Made by a program: the position numbers and the translations under genes. Shown here piece by piece: positions 36,987 to 45,475 of a stretch of 64,000 nt of DNA. Origin of the DNA: Jeongeupia naejangsanensis. Lineage in GTDB: Bacteria > Pseudomonadota > Gammaproteobacteria > Burkholderiales > Chitinibacteraceae. Numbering within the stretch: position 1 is the stretch's first letter; every line of letters begins with the position of its first letter. Below the pieces are notes generated by a model. The model searched no databases. It had not been told where the DNA came from and saw nothing but the letters and a program-made list of their open reading frames with translations. The DNA lies in contig NZ_JAESND010000008.1 in assembly GCF_016865585.1 (NCBI RefSeq), positions 62,001 to 126,000 on the forward strand, in the 5' to 3' direction.

Positions 36987-37919
36987 ATGACATTGCGTGG
37001 ATTGCTCGCCGTGGCGGCGCTGCTTGGTCTGACCGCGTGCAGCACGACACCGACGAAACCGGTAGCCGGCACGACGCCGGCACCGGCTGGCGGGACGCCA
37101 TCGCAGTACAGCTGCGACTACAAGGCACTCGACAACGGCGGGGCGTTCTACAAGGACGACGGCCCGATGGCCGACATCCCCGCCAACATCGACCTGATCC
37201 CCGAACCGGTACCGCGCTGGGAGCCGCTGCACAAGTGGGCCAACCGCCCTTATACCGTGCTCGGACTGTCGTTCACGCCGCTGGCTGCGCCCGGCAACTC
37301 GGTCGAAACGGGCATGGGCTCGTGGTACGGCCGCAAGTTCCACGGCCAGAAAACGTCGATCGGCGAAACCTACAACATGTTCGCGATGACGGCGGCGAGT
37401 CCGGTCCTGCCGCTGCCGAGCTATGCGCGCGTCACCAACGTCAAGAACGGCCGCAGCATCATTGTCCGCGTCAACGACCGCGGTCCTTTCCACAAGGGCA
37501 GGGTGATGGATCTGTCCTTCCTCGCCGCATGCCGTCTGGGTTATGCGATGCAGGGCAGCGCCGAACTCAAGGTGGAAAGCCTGCTGCCGCCGGATGCGCC
37601 GACGTCGGTGCTGGCGCAGGCCAAGCAGCAGGTGGATGCGCCACTCCCTTTCGATGGCGACCCAAAACCGGTACCGGTCGCTAATACTGACGCCGGCGTC
37701 TATCTGCAACTGGCCGCGTTCAGCAGTCTGGCCAATGCGGAATCCTTCCGGGACCGCTATGCCAGCATGCTCGACGGCAACAGTGCCAAGCTGGTGATCC
37801 AGTCGAGCGGCGCAGTCCACCGCGTTCGCATCGGCCCGTACCCGGACCGGCAGAGTGCATTGGCGGCGGCGGAAACACTGACCGGTCAGCACAACCTGCA
37901 GGCGGTCATTGCGCGTTAA
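36987..37919 (+). CDS. rlpA: RlpA-like septal lipoprotein with altered catalytic residues (DPBB + SPOR)
   Basis: This 310-aa outer-membrane lipoprotein has lipobox LTAC18, a double-psi beta-barrel domain (about 108-198) with GSWYGRKFHGQKTSIGE, RVNDRGPFHKGRVMDLS, and a C-terminal SPOR domain (about 235-310) that should bind denuded septal glycan. In active RlpA the barrel carries Asp and His in the context ...YDM...TAAHKTLP; here the positions read N130 (YNMF) and S138 (TAASPVLP). Lytic transglycosylase activity is therefore doubtful. It follows rodA by 2 nt, behind AAGGGG, as in many rod operons, and ends at a strong terminator. Confidence 0.92.
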   Translation: MTLRGLLAVAALLGLTACSTTPTKPVAGTTPAPAGGTPSQYSCDYKALDNGGAFYKDDGPMADIPANIDLIPEPVPRWEPLHKWANRPYTVLGLSFTPLAAPGNSVETGMGSWYGRKFHGQKTSIGETYNMFAMTAASPVLPLPSYARVTNVKNGRSIIVRVNDRGPFHKGRVMDLSFLAACRLGYAMQGSAELKVESLLPPDAPTSVLAQAKQQVDAPLPFDGDPKPVPVANTDAGVYLQLAAFSSLANAESFRDRYASMLDGNSAKLVIQSSGAVHRVRIGPYPDRQSALAAAETLTGQHNLQAVIAR

Positions 37920-37934
37920 AGCATGAACCCGATC

Positions 37935-37960
37935 AAGGGCGGAATTTTCCGCCCTTTTTT
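37935..37960 (+). terminator. Intrinsic terminator after the mre-mrd-rlpA operon
   Basis: AAGGGCGGAA (37935-37944) / TTCCGCCCTT (37947-37956) hairpin followed by a T-run to 37960. Confidence 0.93.
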
Positions 37961-38228
37961 ACGGCGGTAACGAGGGCAGCATGCCGGTGTTTCTACCGCC
38001 TGTATTTGATCAGTGGCCTTTCATAAGTTGCTGTACATATTCGGCAGTATGAAAATAATTTTCAGTTATGCTGATGGACTGGTAGAAAGCCGTTCCGGCT
38101 GTCAGCATTGGCTGGCCTTGCTTCGGCGACTGCGTCCCGCAGGGGACAGCCCGGCGTTGCAGCTTGCCAAGCGGTGACCTTTGCCCCAAGAATGGGGTTT
38201 CGTAAATTTTCACTTTCAGGACGCTGCC
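37961..38228 (+). other. Non-coding upstream region of the GGDEF-EAL gene
   Basis: These 268 nt hold no convincing gene. An AT-rich part (38010-38075) includes the perfect palindrome GAAAAT-A-ATTTTC at 38051-38063 and probably the promoter, although no clean -35/-10 pair is found. Downstream are small hairpins: GTCCC/GGGAC at 38134-38147 and CCCCA-AGAA-TGGGG at 38184-38197, the latter only 20 nt before the AGGA ribosome site. No match to a known riboswitch was recognised. Confidence 0.4.
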
Positions 38229-41200
38229 TTGACCCGCGTGCCGGTCACCTTGCAGGACGCCGAAAGCGGCCGTTCCTTCGGCCTGATTCGCCGGATGCTG
38301 ATCGCCCTTTCGATCAGCGTCGTGCTGTTTGCGCTGGCGGCGGTGACCTGGTCCATCTGGCGCAGCTACCAGGAAACGCTCGACAACGCCGAACAGCAGA
38401 TGCTCACGCTGGCGCGGACCATGGACGAGCACGTTGGCCGGACGATGGACGCGAGCCTGAACACCATGTTCGCAATCCAGCAGGACGGCCTGTTCCAGAC
38501 CTGCCTCGAGGCCAACGACACGGCCTGCATTCATGCCTATCTGCAGCGCCAGCTCGGCCATGCGTCGCAGATGGCGACCTTCGCCGTTGCGCGGGCCGAC
38601 GGCACGCTGATCGCGTCGACGCAGCAGTACCCGGCGCCGGCGCACAACCTAAGCAATTTCCAGTATTTCAAGGCCGCACGGTCACAAGCTGCCTCGCCGT
38701 TCTACATCGCGGAACAGCAGGCCGATCCGACCGGTGACCGCTCGGTGATTCCGTTCGTCATGCCGATGAACAACCGGCGCGGCGAATTTGTCGGCGTGCT
38801 GTTCGCCGGCATCGATCCCGGATACTTCCGTCAGTTCTATCGAAGCATTGCCTCGCACAACGGGCTGGCGATCGAAATGTTCCGCGATGACGGCATCTCG
38901 CTGACGCACTATCCGGACAGCGCCTACGACGTCGGTCACGACCTGTCGCACCGGGCGTTCTTCGATTCCGACTTCGGTGGTGCGCCAAGCGGCAGCTTCA
39001 CCGAACACAGCACCCGCGATGGCGTGACCCGGATCTACGGCTGGCGTCATGTCGGTGGCTGGCCGCTCGGCGTGATGGTCGGCGTCGACCGGCAGGAAGT
39101 CCTTGCATCGTGGCGCCACGACAGTTTCGTCAACGGTGGCGTGACGGCCAGCGTACTGGCGCTGGCGGCGCTGCTGGTCGTCTATGTGCTGCGGCAGTTG
39201 CGCCGGCTTGAAAGCACAGAGGACGCGCTGTACCTGACTCGCGTGGCGGTGGAGCGCGGCGCCGACATGGCGATCTGGCTCGATCCCGACGGCATCATCC
39301 GTTACGTCAACACCACCGCCTGCCATCGCCTCGGCTACGGCGAGCGGGAATTGCTGGGCATGCGGTTCAAGGACATCAACCCGACCTTCAATGCGGAAAA
39401 CTGGGGGATGTTCTGGGAGCGCTTGCGCGAACAGAAGCACCTGTTCGAAGAGTTTGCGCTGAAAACACGCAATGGCGATGCCTTCCCGATCGAGTCGTAC
39501 TCGAACTACATCGTCTTCAAGGGGCAGGAATTCAATTGCGCGGTCGTGCGTGACATTTCCGAGCGGCGGATGGCCGAAGAGGCCATCGTCAAGAGCGAAC
39601 AGCAGCTGCGGCTGGCGCTCGATGCATCGAACACCGGCCTGTTCGACATGCCGCTCGACAGCCGTCGAGGCGCGATCACCAGCCCCGAGTACGACCGGCT
39701 GCTCGGCTTCGTGCCGGGCGAACTGGTCGAGACCTTCGAGAAGTGGAAGGAGCAGATGTATCCGGGCGATCGCGAGGTTGCGCTGAACGCGTTCCGCGAT
39801 TGCTATGCCGGTACCGCACCACAGTTCGTCATCGAGTATCGCCGCAAGGTCCGGACCGGTGAATACCGCTGGTTCCTGTCGCGCGGCAAGTTCGTCGAGT
39901 TCGATGCCCGCCGCAATCCGACGCGGCTGATCGGCACGGTGACCGACATCACCGAGCGCAAGGTCGCGCAGGACCGCATCATCGAGCTGGCGAACTTCGA
40001 TACCGTCACCGGGCTCGCCAACCGCAACCTGCTGCGCGACGAACTCCGGCTCGCCGTCGCCGGCGCCGAGCGCCACAGCCGGCAACTGGCCCTGCTGTTC
40101 CTCGACCTCGACCGTTTCAAGACGATCAACGATTCGCTCGGCCATACCGCCGGCGACCAGATGCTGCGGCAAGTCGCCGACCGGCTGCGGCGCATTGCCG
40201 GCAAGGGCGACATTCTGGCGCGGCTGGGCGGCGACGAATTTGTGCTGGTGCTGACCGAGATCGACAATGCGATGCATCCGGGGCTGGTTGCCGAGCAGAT
40301 CCTCGCGTCGTTCGCCGATCCCTTCGTGCTCGAGGCCGGCGGCTTTGCCACGACGACGTCGATCGGCATCAGCGTCTATCCGGACGACGGTGCCGACTCG
40401 GATACGCTGATCCGCAGTGCCGACGTCGCGATGTACCAGGCCAAGAGCGCCGGCCGCAACAACTACCAGTATTTCACCGCAGACATGAATGCCCGCGTCT
40501 CCGAGCGGCTGGTGCTGGAAACCAGCATGAGCCAAGCGCTGACCGAAAACGAATTCGAACTCTACTTCCAGCCGCAGGTCTGCCTCAAGGATGGCCGTAT
40601 CACCGGTGCCGAGGCGCTGATCCGCTGGCGCCACCCGGAGCACGGGCTGATTTCACCGGCCAAGTTCATTCCGATCGCCGAGGAAAGCCGGATGATCGTG
40701 CCGATCGGCAACTGGGTGCTGCTCGAGGCCTGCCGTCGCGCCGCCACGTGGATGCGCGATACGGGGCAGACTATGACGATTGCGGTCAACCTCTCGCCGC
40801 TGCAGCTGCACCAGTCCAACCTGCTCGAGATCGTCGCCGACGCGCTGGCCGACGCCGAGCTGCCGCCGCAGTGCCTCGAGCTCGAAGTCACCGAGTCGGT
40901 GGTGATGCAGGAAGTCGAACACGTGATGACGATGCTGTCGGGCATCAAGCGGCTCGGGGTCAAGCTGTCGGTCGACGATTTCGGGACCGGTTACTCGAGC
41001 CTCTCGTACCTGAAGCGTTTTGCCTTCGACAAGCTCAAGGTCGACCAGAGCTTCGTCCGCGATCTGACCACCGACCAGAACGATGCGGCCATCGTGCTGG
41101 CGATCATCGGCCTCGGCAAGACGCTCGGCATGACGGTGCTTGCCGAAGGTGTCGAAACCCCCGAACAGCTCGACTTCCTGCGTCGTGCCGGTACTGACGC

Positions 41201-41321
41201 CATCCAGGGATACCTGTTCAGCAAACCGCTGCCGGTCGACGAATTCGAAGTGCTGCTGCAGGCATCGCCCCGGCTGACGCTCACTCGTTCGAACGGCGAT
41301 GCATTGAGGATTCAGCCATGA
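38229..41321 (+). CDS. Membrane Cache-PAS-PAS-GGDEF-EAL cyclic-di-GMP protein
   Basis: This protein of about 1030 aa has (numbered from the TTG at 38229) membrane helix 20-45, a periplasmic Cache-type sensor about 48-290, a second helix about 303-322, two PAS domains (about 337-447 and 457-577), GGDEF about 583-745 with RLGGDEF intact at 667-671, and EAL about 755-1015 with EAL at 795-797 and DDFGTGYSSL. The product-inhibition site position reads GKGD, not RxxD. Both domains keep their active motifs, so it may make and degrade c-di-GMP. There is no ATG start: TTG 38229 has AGGA 7 nt upstream and is preferred; TTG 38181 and GTG 38238 are alternatives. It overlaps the GST gene by 4 nt. Confidence 0.9.
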   Translation: MTRVPVTLQDAESGRSFGLIRRMLIALSISVVLFALAAVTWSIWRSYQETLDNAEQQMLTLARTMDEHVGRTMDASLNTMFAIQQDGLFQTCLEANDTACIHAYLQRQLGHASQMATFAVARADGTLIASTQQYPAPAHNLSNFQYFKAARSQAASPFYIAEQQADPTGDRSVIPFVMPMNNRRGEFVGVLFAGIDPGYFRQFYRSIASHNGLAIEMFRDDGISLTHYPDSAYDVGHDLSHRAFFDSDFGGAPSGSFTEHSTRDGVTRIYGWRHVGGWPLGVMVGVDRQEVLASWRHDSFVNGGVTASVLALAALLVVYVLRQLRRLESTEDALYLTRVAVERGADMAIWLDPDGIIRYVNTTACHRLGYGERELLGMRFKDINPTFNAENWGMFWERLREQKHLFEEFALKTRNGDAFPIESYSNYIVFKGQEFNCAVVRDISERRMAEEAIVKSEQQLRLALDASNTGLFDMPLDSRRGAITSPEYDRLLGFVPGELVETFEKWKEQMYPGDREVALNAFRDCYAGTAPQFVIEYRRKVRTGEYRWFLSRGKFVEFDARRNPTRLIGTVTDITERKVAQDRIIELANFDTVTGLANRNLLRDELRLAVAGAERHSRQLALLFLDLDRFKTINDSLGHTAGDQMLRQVADRLRRIAGKGDILARLGGDEFVLVLTEIDNAMHPGLVAEQILASFADPFVLEAGGFATTTSIGISVYPDDGADSDTLIRSADVAMYQAKSAGRNNYQYFTADMNARVSERLVLETSMSQALTENEFELYFQPQVCLKDGRITGAEALIRWRHPEHGLISPAKFIPIAEESRMIVPIGNWVLLEACRRAATWMRDTGQTMTIAVNLSPLQLHQSNLLEIVADALADAELPPQCLELEVTESVVMQEVEHVMTMLSGIKRLGVKLSVDDFGTGYSSLSYLKRFAFDKLKVDQSFVRDLTTDQNDAAIVLAIIGLGKTLGMTVLAEGVETPEQLDFLRRAGTDAIQGYLFSKPLPVDEFEVLLQASPRLTLTRSNGDALRIQP

Positions 41322-41938
41322 AGCTCGTGATCGGCAACAAGAACTATTCGTCGTGGTCGCTGCGGCCGTGGCTGGCGATGAAGATCGCCGGCCTGCCGTT
41401 CGACGAGGTCAATCACGACCTGTACGCCGCAGGCGCCCGCGACCAGCGGCTGCGCTTTGGCCCGACCGGCAAGGTGCCGGTACTGATTGATGGCGACGTC
41501 ACGATTTGGGAGACGCCGGCCATTGCCGAATATCTGGCCGAAGCGGCGCCGTCGCTGTGGCCCGCTGATCGCGCTGCGCGTGCGGTGGCTCGCGCTGTCT
41601 GTGCCGAGATGCACGCGGGGTTCACTGCGCTGCGTACGCAGTGTCCGATGGATGTCCACCTGCGCACGCTGGCCAGCGTCGATGCAGCGCTCGGTGCCGA
41701 CCTCGAACGCGTGGCCGCACTGTGGGCCGACTGCCGTGCGCGCTTCGGCGCCGGTGGCGACTTCCTGTTCGGTCGCTTCAGCCACGCCGACGCGTTCTTT
41801 GCGCCGGTCGCGACGCGGATCCGCAGCTACGGTCTGCCGGTTTCGCAGGCCGCGCAAGCGTATGCGGAGACCCTGCTGGCGCTGCCGGCTTTTCTGGAGT
41901 GGGAAGCCGCCGCCGGGCAAGAAGCACGCCAGGTTTGA
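41318..41938 (+). CDS. Glutathione S-transferase family protein
   Basis: This 206-aa protein has an N-terminal thioredoxin-fold domain with MKLVIGNKNYSSWSLRPWL (catalytic Ser region SSWS) and GKVPVLIDGDVTIWETPAIAEYL, then the all-helical C-terminal domain. It fits the bacterial GST branch often annotated YfcF/YibF-like. The substrate is unknown. It is co-translated with the GGDEF-EAL gene through an ATGA overlap, with no evident functional reason. Confidence 0.9.
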   Translation: MKLVIGNKNYSSWSLRPWLAMKIAGLPFDEVNHDLYAAGARDQRLRFGPTGKVPVLIDGDVTIWETPAIAEYLAEAAPSLWPADRAARAVARAVCAEMHAGFTALRTQCPMDVHLRTLASVDAALGADLERVAALWADCRARFGAGGDFLFGRFSHADAFFAPVATRIRSYGLPVSQAAQAYAETLLALPAFLEWEAAAGQEARQV

Positions 41939-41964
41939 GCGAGGAGACAGGCGGCGAATGGCGC

Positions 41965-41993
41965 TTGCCTAAAAATTAGGCAGGACGTAGAAT
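41965..41993 (+). promoter_or_regulatory. dusB-fis promoter with overlapping palindrome
   Basis: TTGCCT (41965-41970), 17-nt spacer, TAGAAT (41988-41993), then a GC-rich discriminator (CCCGCCC). The palindrome TGCCTAA-AAA-TTAGGCA (41966-41982) covers most of the -35 and the spacer, so a bound protein would block RNA polymerase. A GC-rich discriminator is typical of promoters under stringent control. Confidence 0.75.
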
Positions 41994-42022
41994 CCCGCCC
42001 TTCCTCGTTGACCCGCCCGCGC

Positions 42023-43045
42023 ATGCACATCGGCCCCTACACCCTTGCGAACAATCTGATCGTTGCGCCGATGGCAGGCGTGACCGATCGGCCGTTCCGC
42101 ATGCTGTGCAAGCGTTTCGGCGCCGGTCACGCGGTGTCGGAGATGATCACGGCCGATCAGAGCCTGCGGCTGACAAAAAAAACCCTGAAACGCGCCGATT
42201 TCGACGGCGAACTGGCACCGATCTCGGTGCAGATCGCCGGTTCCGATCCCGAGCAGCTGGCGCAGGCGGCGCAATACCAGGTGGCCAACGGCGCGCAGAT
42301 CGTCGACATCAACATGGGCTGCCCGGCCAAGAAGGTGTGCAACAAGCTCGCCGGCTCGGCACTGCTCAAGGACGAGGACCTCGTCGGCCGGATTCTCGAC
42401 GCGGTGGTCGCCGCCGTCGACGTGCCGGTGACGCTGAAAACCCGGCTGGGTTTCTGCAACGGCGAGGAAAACATCCTGCGTGTCGCCCGTCGCGCCGAGG
42501 AAGCGGGCATCGCCGCGCTGGCCATCCATGGCCGCACCCGCGAGGACATGTACAACGGTGCGGCGCGCTATGCGCTGATCCGCGAAGTCAAACAGCAGCT
42601 GAGCATTCCGGTGATCGCCAACGGCGATATCGACAGCCCGCAGAAGGCTGCGGAAGTGCTCGCCGCGACCGGTGCCGACGCGATCATGATCGGCCGCGCG
42701 GCCCAGGGCAGGCCCTGGCTGTTCCGCGAGATCGGCCATTACCTGGCCACCGGCGAGCTGCTGCCGCCGCCCCGGGTGGTCGAGATCCGCGACGTGCTGC
42801 TCGAGCATCTGGACGCGCTGCATGCGTTCTACGGCGAGTACTCGGGCTGCCGTATCGCCCGCAAGCACATCGCCTGGTATACGAAGGGCCTCGCCGGCGG
42901 CAACGAGTTCCGCCAGCGCATGTACCGGCTGGACACCACCCACGAACAAAAAAATGCGACGCAGGCGTTCTTCGACGGCCTCCTGGCCGCGGGCGAGCGT
43001 CTGGTCTATGTCGCGACCGAACCAGAAGAACAGGGGGAAGTATGA
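42023..43045 (+). CDS. dusB: tRNA-dihydrouridine synthase B
   Basis: This 340-aa FMN enzyme reduces uridine to dihydrouridine in tRNA. The TIM barrel opens LIVAPMAGVTDRPFRML; the catalytic Cys lies in NMGCPAKKVCNKLAGSALL; IHGRTREDMYNG and ANGDIDSPQKA are conserved. The ATG at 42023 is preferred over TTG 42008, giving a leader of about 25 nt. It is in the classic dusB-fis arrangement, with an ATGA overlap with fis. Confidence 0.96.
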   Translation: MHIGPYTLANNLIVAPMAGVTDRPFRMLCKRFGAGHAVSEMITADQSLRLTKKTLKRADFDGELAPISVQIAGSDPEQLAQAAQYQVANGAQIVDINMGCPAKKVCNKLAGSALLKDEDLVGRILDAVVAAVDVPVTLKTRLGFCNGEENILRVARRAEEAGIAALAIHGRTREDMYNGAARYALIREVKQQLSIPVIANGDIDSPQKAAEVLAATGADAIMIGRAAQGRPWLFREIGHYLATGELLPPPRVVEIRDVLLEHLDALHAFYGEYSGCRIARKHIAWYTKGLAGGNEFRQRMYRLDTTHEQKNATQAFFDGLLAAGERLVYVATEPEEQGEV

Positions 43046-43287
43046 ACCGGGAAGATCCAAGCGATCCGATCGCCGCGGTGATCCACGCGTCGCTGACGCA
43101 GTATTTCGACGATCTCGACGGTGAAGCGCCGTGCGCCGTGTACGACATGGTGCTGGCGCGCGTCGAGAAGCCGTTGTTGCTGCTCGTGCTCGAGCGCGTC
43201 GGGGGCAACCAGACGCGGGCGGCCGAAGTGCTCGGCATCAACCGCAATACCCTCAGGAAGAAGCTGCAGACCTACGATCTGCTGTAA
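43042..43287 (+). CDS. fis: Fis family DNA-binding protein
   Basis: This 81-aa nucleoid protein is shorter than E. coli Fis (98 aa) at the N-terminus. The C-terminal helix-turn-helix [22 protein letters not shown] is nearly canonical, and the dimerisation helices ([24 protein letters not shown]-like [14 protein letters not shown]) are present. It bends DNA and regulates growth-phase genes. It is translationally coupled to dusB; purH follows 31 nt later with its own ribosome site. Confidence 0.96.
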   Translation: MNREDPSDPIAAVIHASLTQYFDDLDGEAPCAVYDMVLARVEKPLLLLVLERVGGNQTRAAEVLGINRNTLRKKLQTYDLL

Positions 43288-43318
43288 ACCGATTTGGAAT
43301 GACCTTCAGGAGAGCAGT

Positions 43319-44881
43319 ATGAGCAAGATTCAGCGTGCGCTGATCAGCGTGTCCGACAAGTCCGGCGTTCTCGACTTTGCCAAGGCGCTGGCCGCACAAG
43401 GCGTCGAAATCCTTTCGACCGGCGGTACCGCCAAGCTGTTTGCCGACAACGGCGTGCCGGTGATCGAAGTCGCCGACTACACCGGCTTCCCGGAAATGCT
43501 CGATGGCCGCGTGAAAACGCTGCATCCGAAGATCCACGGCGGCATCCTCGGTCGTCGCGACCTCGAGTCGCATGTCGCCAAGATGGCCGAGCACGAGATC
43601 GGCAATATCGACCTCGTCTGCGTCAACCTGTACCCGTTCGAAGCGACGATCGCCAAGCCCGACTGCAGCTTCGACGACGCGATCGAGAACATCGACATCG
43701 GCGGCCCGGCGATGGTGCGCTCGGCGGCGAAGAACCACGCCCACGTGGCCATCGTCACCGACGCCAGCGATTACGCCGGCCTGATCGACGAAATGAAGGC
43801 CAACGGCGGCGCGCTGACGCTGGCGACCCGCCGCAATCTGGCCAAGAAGGCCTTCAGTCATACCGCGGCCTACGACGGCGCGATTTCGAACTACCTGACC
43901 GCGCTGAACGACGACGGTGAGAAGGCCGCGTACCCGAACCGGCTGAATCTGCAGTTCGTCAAGGTGCAGGACATGCGCTACGGCGAGAACCCGCACCAGA
44001 GCGCGGCATTCTTCCGCGACCTGCACCCGGCTGCCGGCACGCTGGCCGGTTACAAGCAGTATCAGGGCAAGGAGCTCTCGTACAACAACATCGCCGACGC
44101 CGATGCGGCGTGGGAAGCGGTCAAGCAGTTCGAAGAGCCGGCCTGCGTCATCGTCAAGCACGCCAACCCGTGCGGCGTCGCCGTGGCGACCGATCCGTAC
44201 GCGGCGTACCGCCTCGCATTCGCGACCGATACCACCAGCGCATTCGGCGGCATCATCGCCTTCAACAAGCCGATCGACGTCGATACCGTCGAAGCGGTCA
44301 GCAAGCAGTTCATGGAAGTGCTGATCGCCCCGGCCTACACGCCGGCCGCGCTCGAACTCCTGGCCAAGAAGGTCAACGTTCGCGTGCTCGAAGTCGCGAT
44401 CGAATCGGGCGAGAACAAGTTCGACCTCAAGCGCGTCGGTGGTGGCCTGCTGGTGCAGACGCCGGATACCCATGCACTCAAGCTGGCCGACCTCAAGGTG
44501 GTGACCAAGAAGCAGCCGACCCCGGAACAGCTGAAGGACCTGCTGTTCGCGTGGAATGTCGCCAAGTTCGTCAAGTCGAATGCCATCGTCTTCTGCGGCA
44601 AGGGCCAGACGCTCGGCATCGGCGCCGGCCAGATGAGCCGTGTCGATTCGACCAAGATCGCCGCGATCAAGGCGCGCAACGCGGGTCTCGAACTGCGCGG
44701 TTCGGTTGCCGCGTCGGATGCGTTCTTCCCGTTCCGCGACGGTGTCGACGTGATCGCCGAGAACGGCGTTGCCGCCATCATCCAGCCGGGTGGTTCGGTG
44801 CGTGATGACGAAGTGATCGCTGCTGCGGACGAGCATGGCATCGCCATGGTCGTCACCGGCGTGCGCCACTTCCGTCACTGA
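43319..44881 (+). CDS. purH: Bifunctional AICAR transformylase / IMP cyclohydrolase
   Basis: This 520-aa enzyme performs the last two steps of IMP synthesis. The N-terminal cyclohydrolase (MGS-like) domain has [19 protein letters not shown] and [17 protein letters not shown]; the C-terminal transformylase has [14 protein letters not shown], the catalytic [20 protein letters not shown] and [14 protein letters not shown] precedes the ATG. The fis-purH link is common in betaproteobacteria. Confidence 0.98.
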   Translation: MSKIQRALISVSDKSGVLDFAKALAAQGVEILSTGGTAKLFADNGVPVIEVADYTGFPEMLDGRVKTLHPKIHGGILGRRDLESHVAKMAEHEIGNIDLVCVNLYPFEATIAKPDCSFDDAIENIDIGGPAMVRSAAKNHAHVAIVTDASDYAGLIDEMKANGGALTLATRRNLAKKAFSHTAAYDGAISNYLTALNDDGEKAAYPNRLNLQFVKVQDMRYGENPHQSAAFFRDLHPAAGTLAGYKQYQGKELSYNNIADADAAWEAVKQFEEPACVIVKHANPCGVAVATDPYAAYRLAFATDTTSAFGGIIAFNKPIDVDTVEAVSKQFMEVLIAPAYTPAALELLAKKVNVRVLEVAIESGENKFDLKRVGGGLLVQTPDTHALKLADLKVVTKKQPTPEQLKDLLFAWNVAKFVKSNAIVFCGKGQTLGIGAGQMSRVDSTKIAAIKARNAGLELRGSVAASDAFFPFRDGVDVIAENGVAAIIQPGGSVRDDEVIAAADEHGIAMVVTGVRHFRH

Positions 44882-44893
44882 GCCGGAGGCGCG

Positions 44894-45451
44894 ATGAAAC
44901 GATGGTTGGCAATCGCCGCCACGACGCTTGCGCTGGCTTCGCCGGCGCAGGCCGATTGCGGCAACATGGGCGAATGGCTGGGCAGCGCGTGCAGCCACAT
45001 CGGCAAGATTGCCGATGAAGGCAGCTGGGACGCGTACGTCACCGGCTATACCTGGCACGATCCGAGCACCTGGACCGACGAGAAGCTCGAAGAGCTGAAC
45101 GACAAGGCCTGGGGCGGCGGTCTCGGCAAGCATCTCGTCGACGAAAACGGCAATCACGACATGCTGTACGGCATGATCTTTTCGGATTCGCACAAGGATC
45201 CGGAGCTGATGCTCGGCTACGCCAAGATCTGGTTCTGGCCGTCGTACAGCGTCGTCTCGGTGGGCGCCGGCTACACCATCGGGCTGACGTCGCGGCAGGA
45301 CATCATCAACGGGATCCCGTTCCCGTACATCCTGCCGGTGGTGTCGCTGCGCGTGTGGCGCGCTTCGGTGATGGGCACGTTCATCCCGTCGCTGAGCAGC
45401 GGCCTCAACAGCGGCAACGTCGGCTTCGTGTTCGGCCGCTACGAATTCTAA
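44894..45451 (+). CDS. pagP: Lipid A palmitoyltransferase PagP
   Basis: This 185-aa outer-membrane beta-barrel enzyme transfers palmitate from phospholipid to lipid A. It has a signal peptide ending PAQA20, catalytic His H55 in GYTWHDP, and D98/S99 in IFSDSHKD, matching the His-Asp-Ser set known for E. coli PagP. WGGGLGKHLVDENGNHDMLYG and the C-terminal strand GNVGFVFGRYEF also match. It lies between purH (12 nt) and purD (24 nt), both on the same strand, so it is probably co-transcribed with purine genes, which is unexpected for a lipid A modification gene. Confidence 0.92.
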   Translation: MKRWLAIAATTLALASPAQADCGNMGEWLGSACSHIGKIADEGSWDAYVTGYTWHDPSTWTDEKLEELNDKAWGGGLGKHLVDENGNHDMLYGMIFSDSHKDPELMLGYAKIWFWPSYSVVSVGAGYTIGLTSRQDIINGIPFPYILPVVSLRVWRASVMGTFIPSLSSGLNSGNVGFVFGRYEF

Positions 45452-45475
45452 ACAGGGCGGTTTTGGAGTGATTCA

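Noticed and set aside
37961-38228. Possible c-di-GMP (GEMM) riboswitch before the GGDEF-EAL gene
   Set aside because: A GGGACGC-like string occurs only on the opposite strand, and the conserved loop and tetraloop-receptor features are absent.
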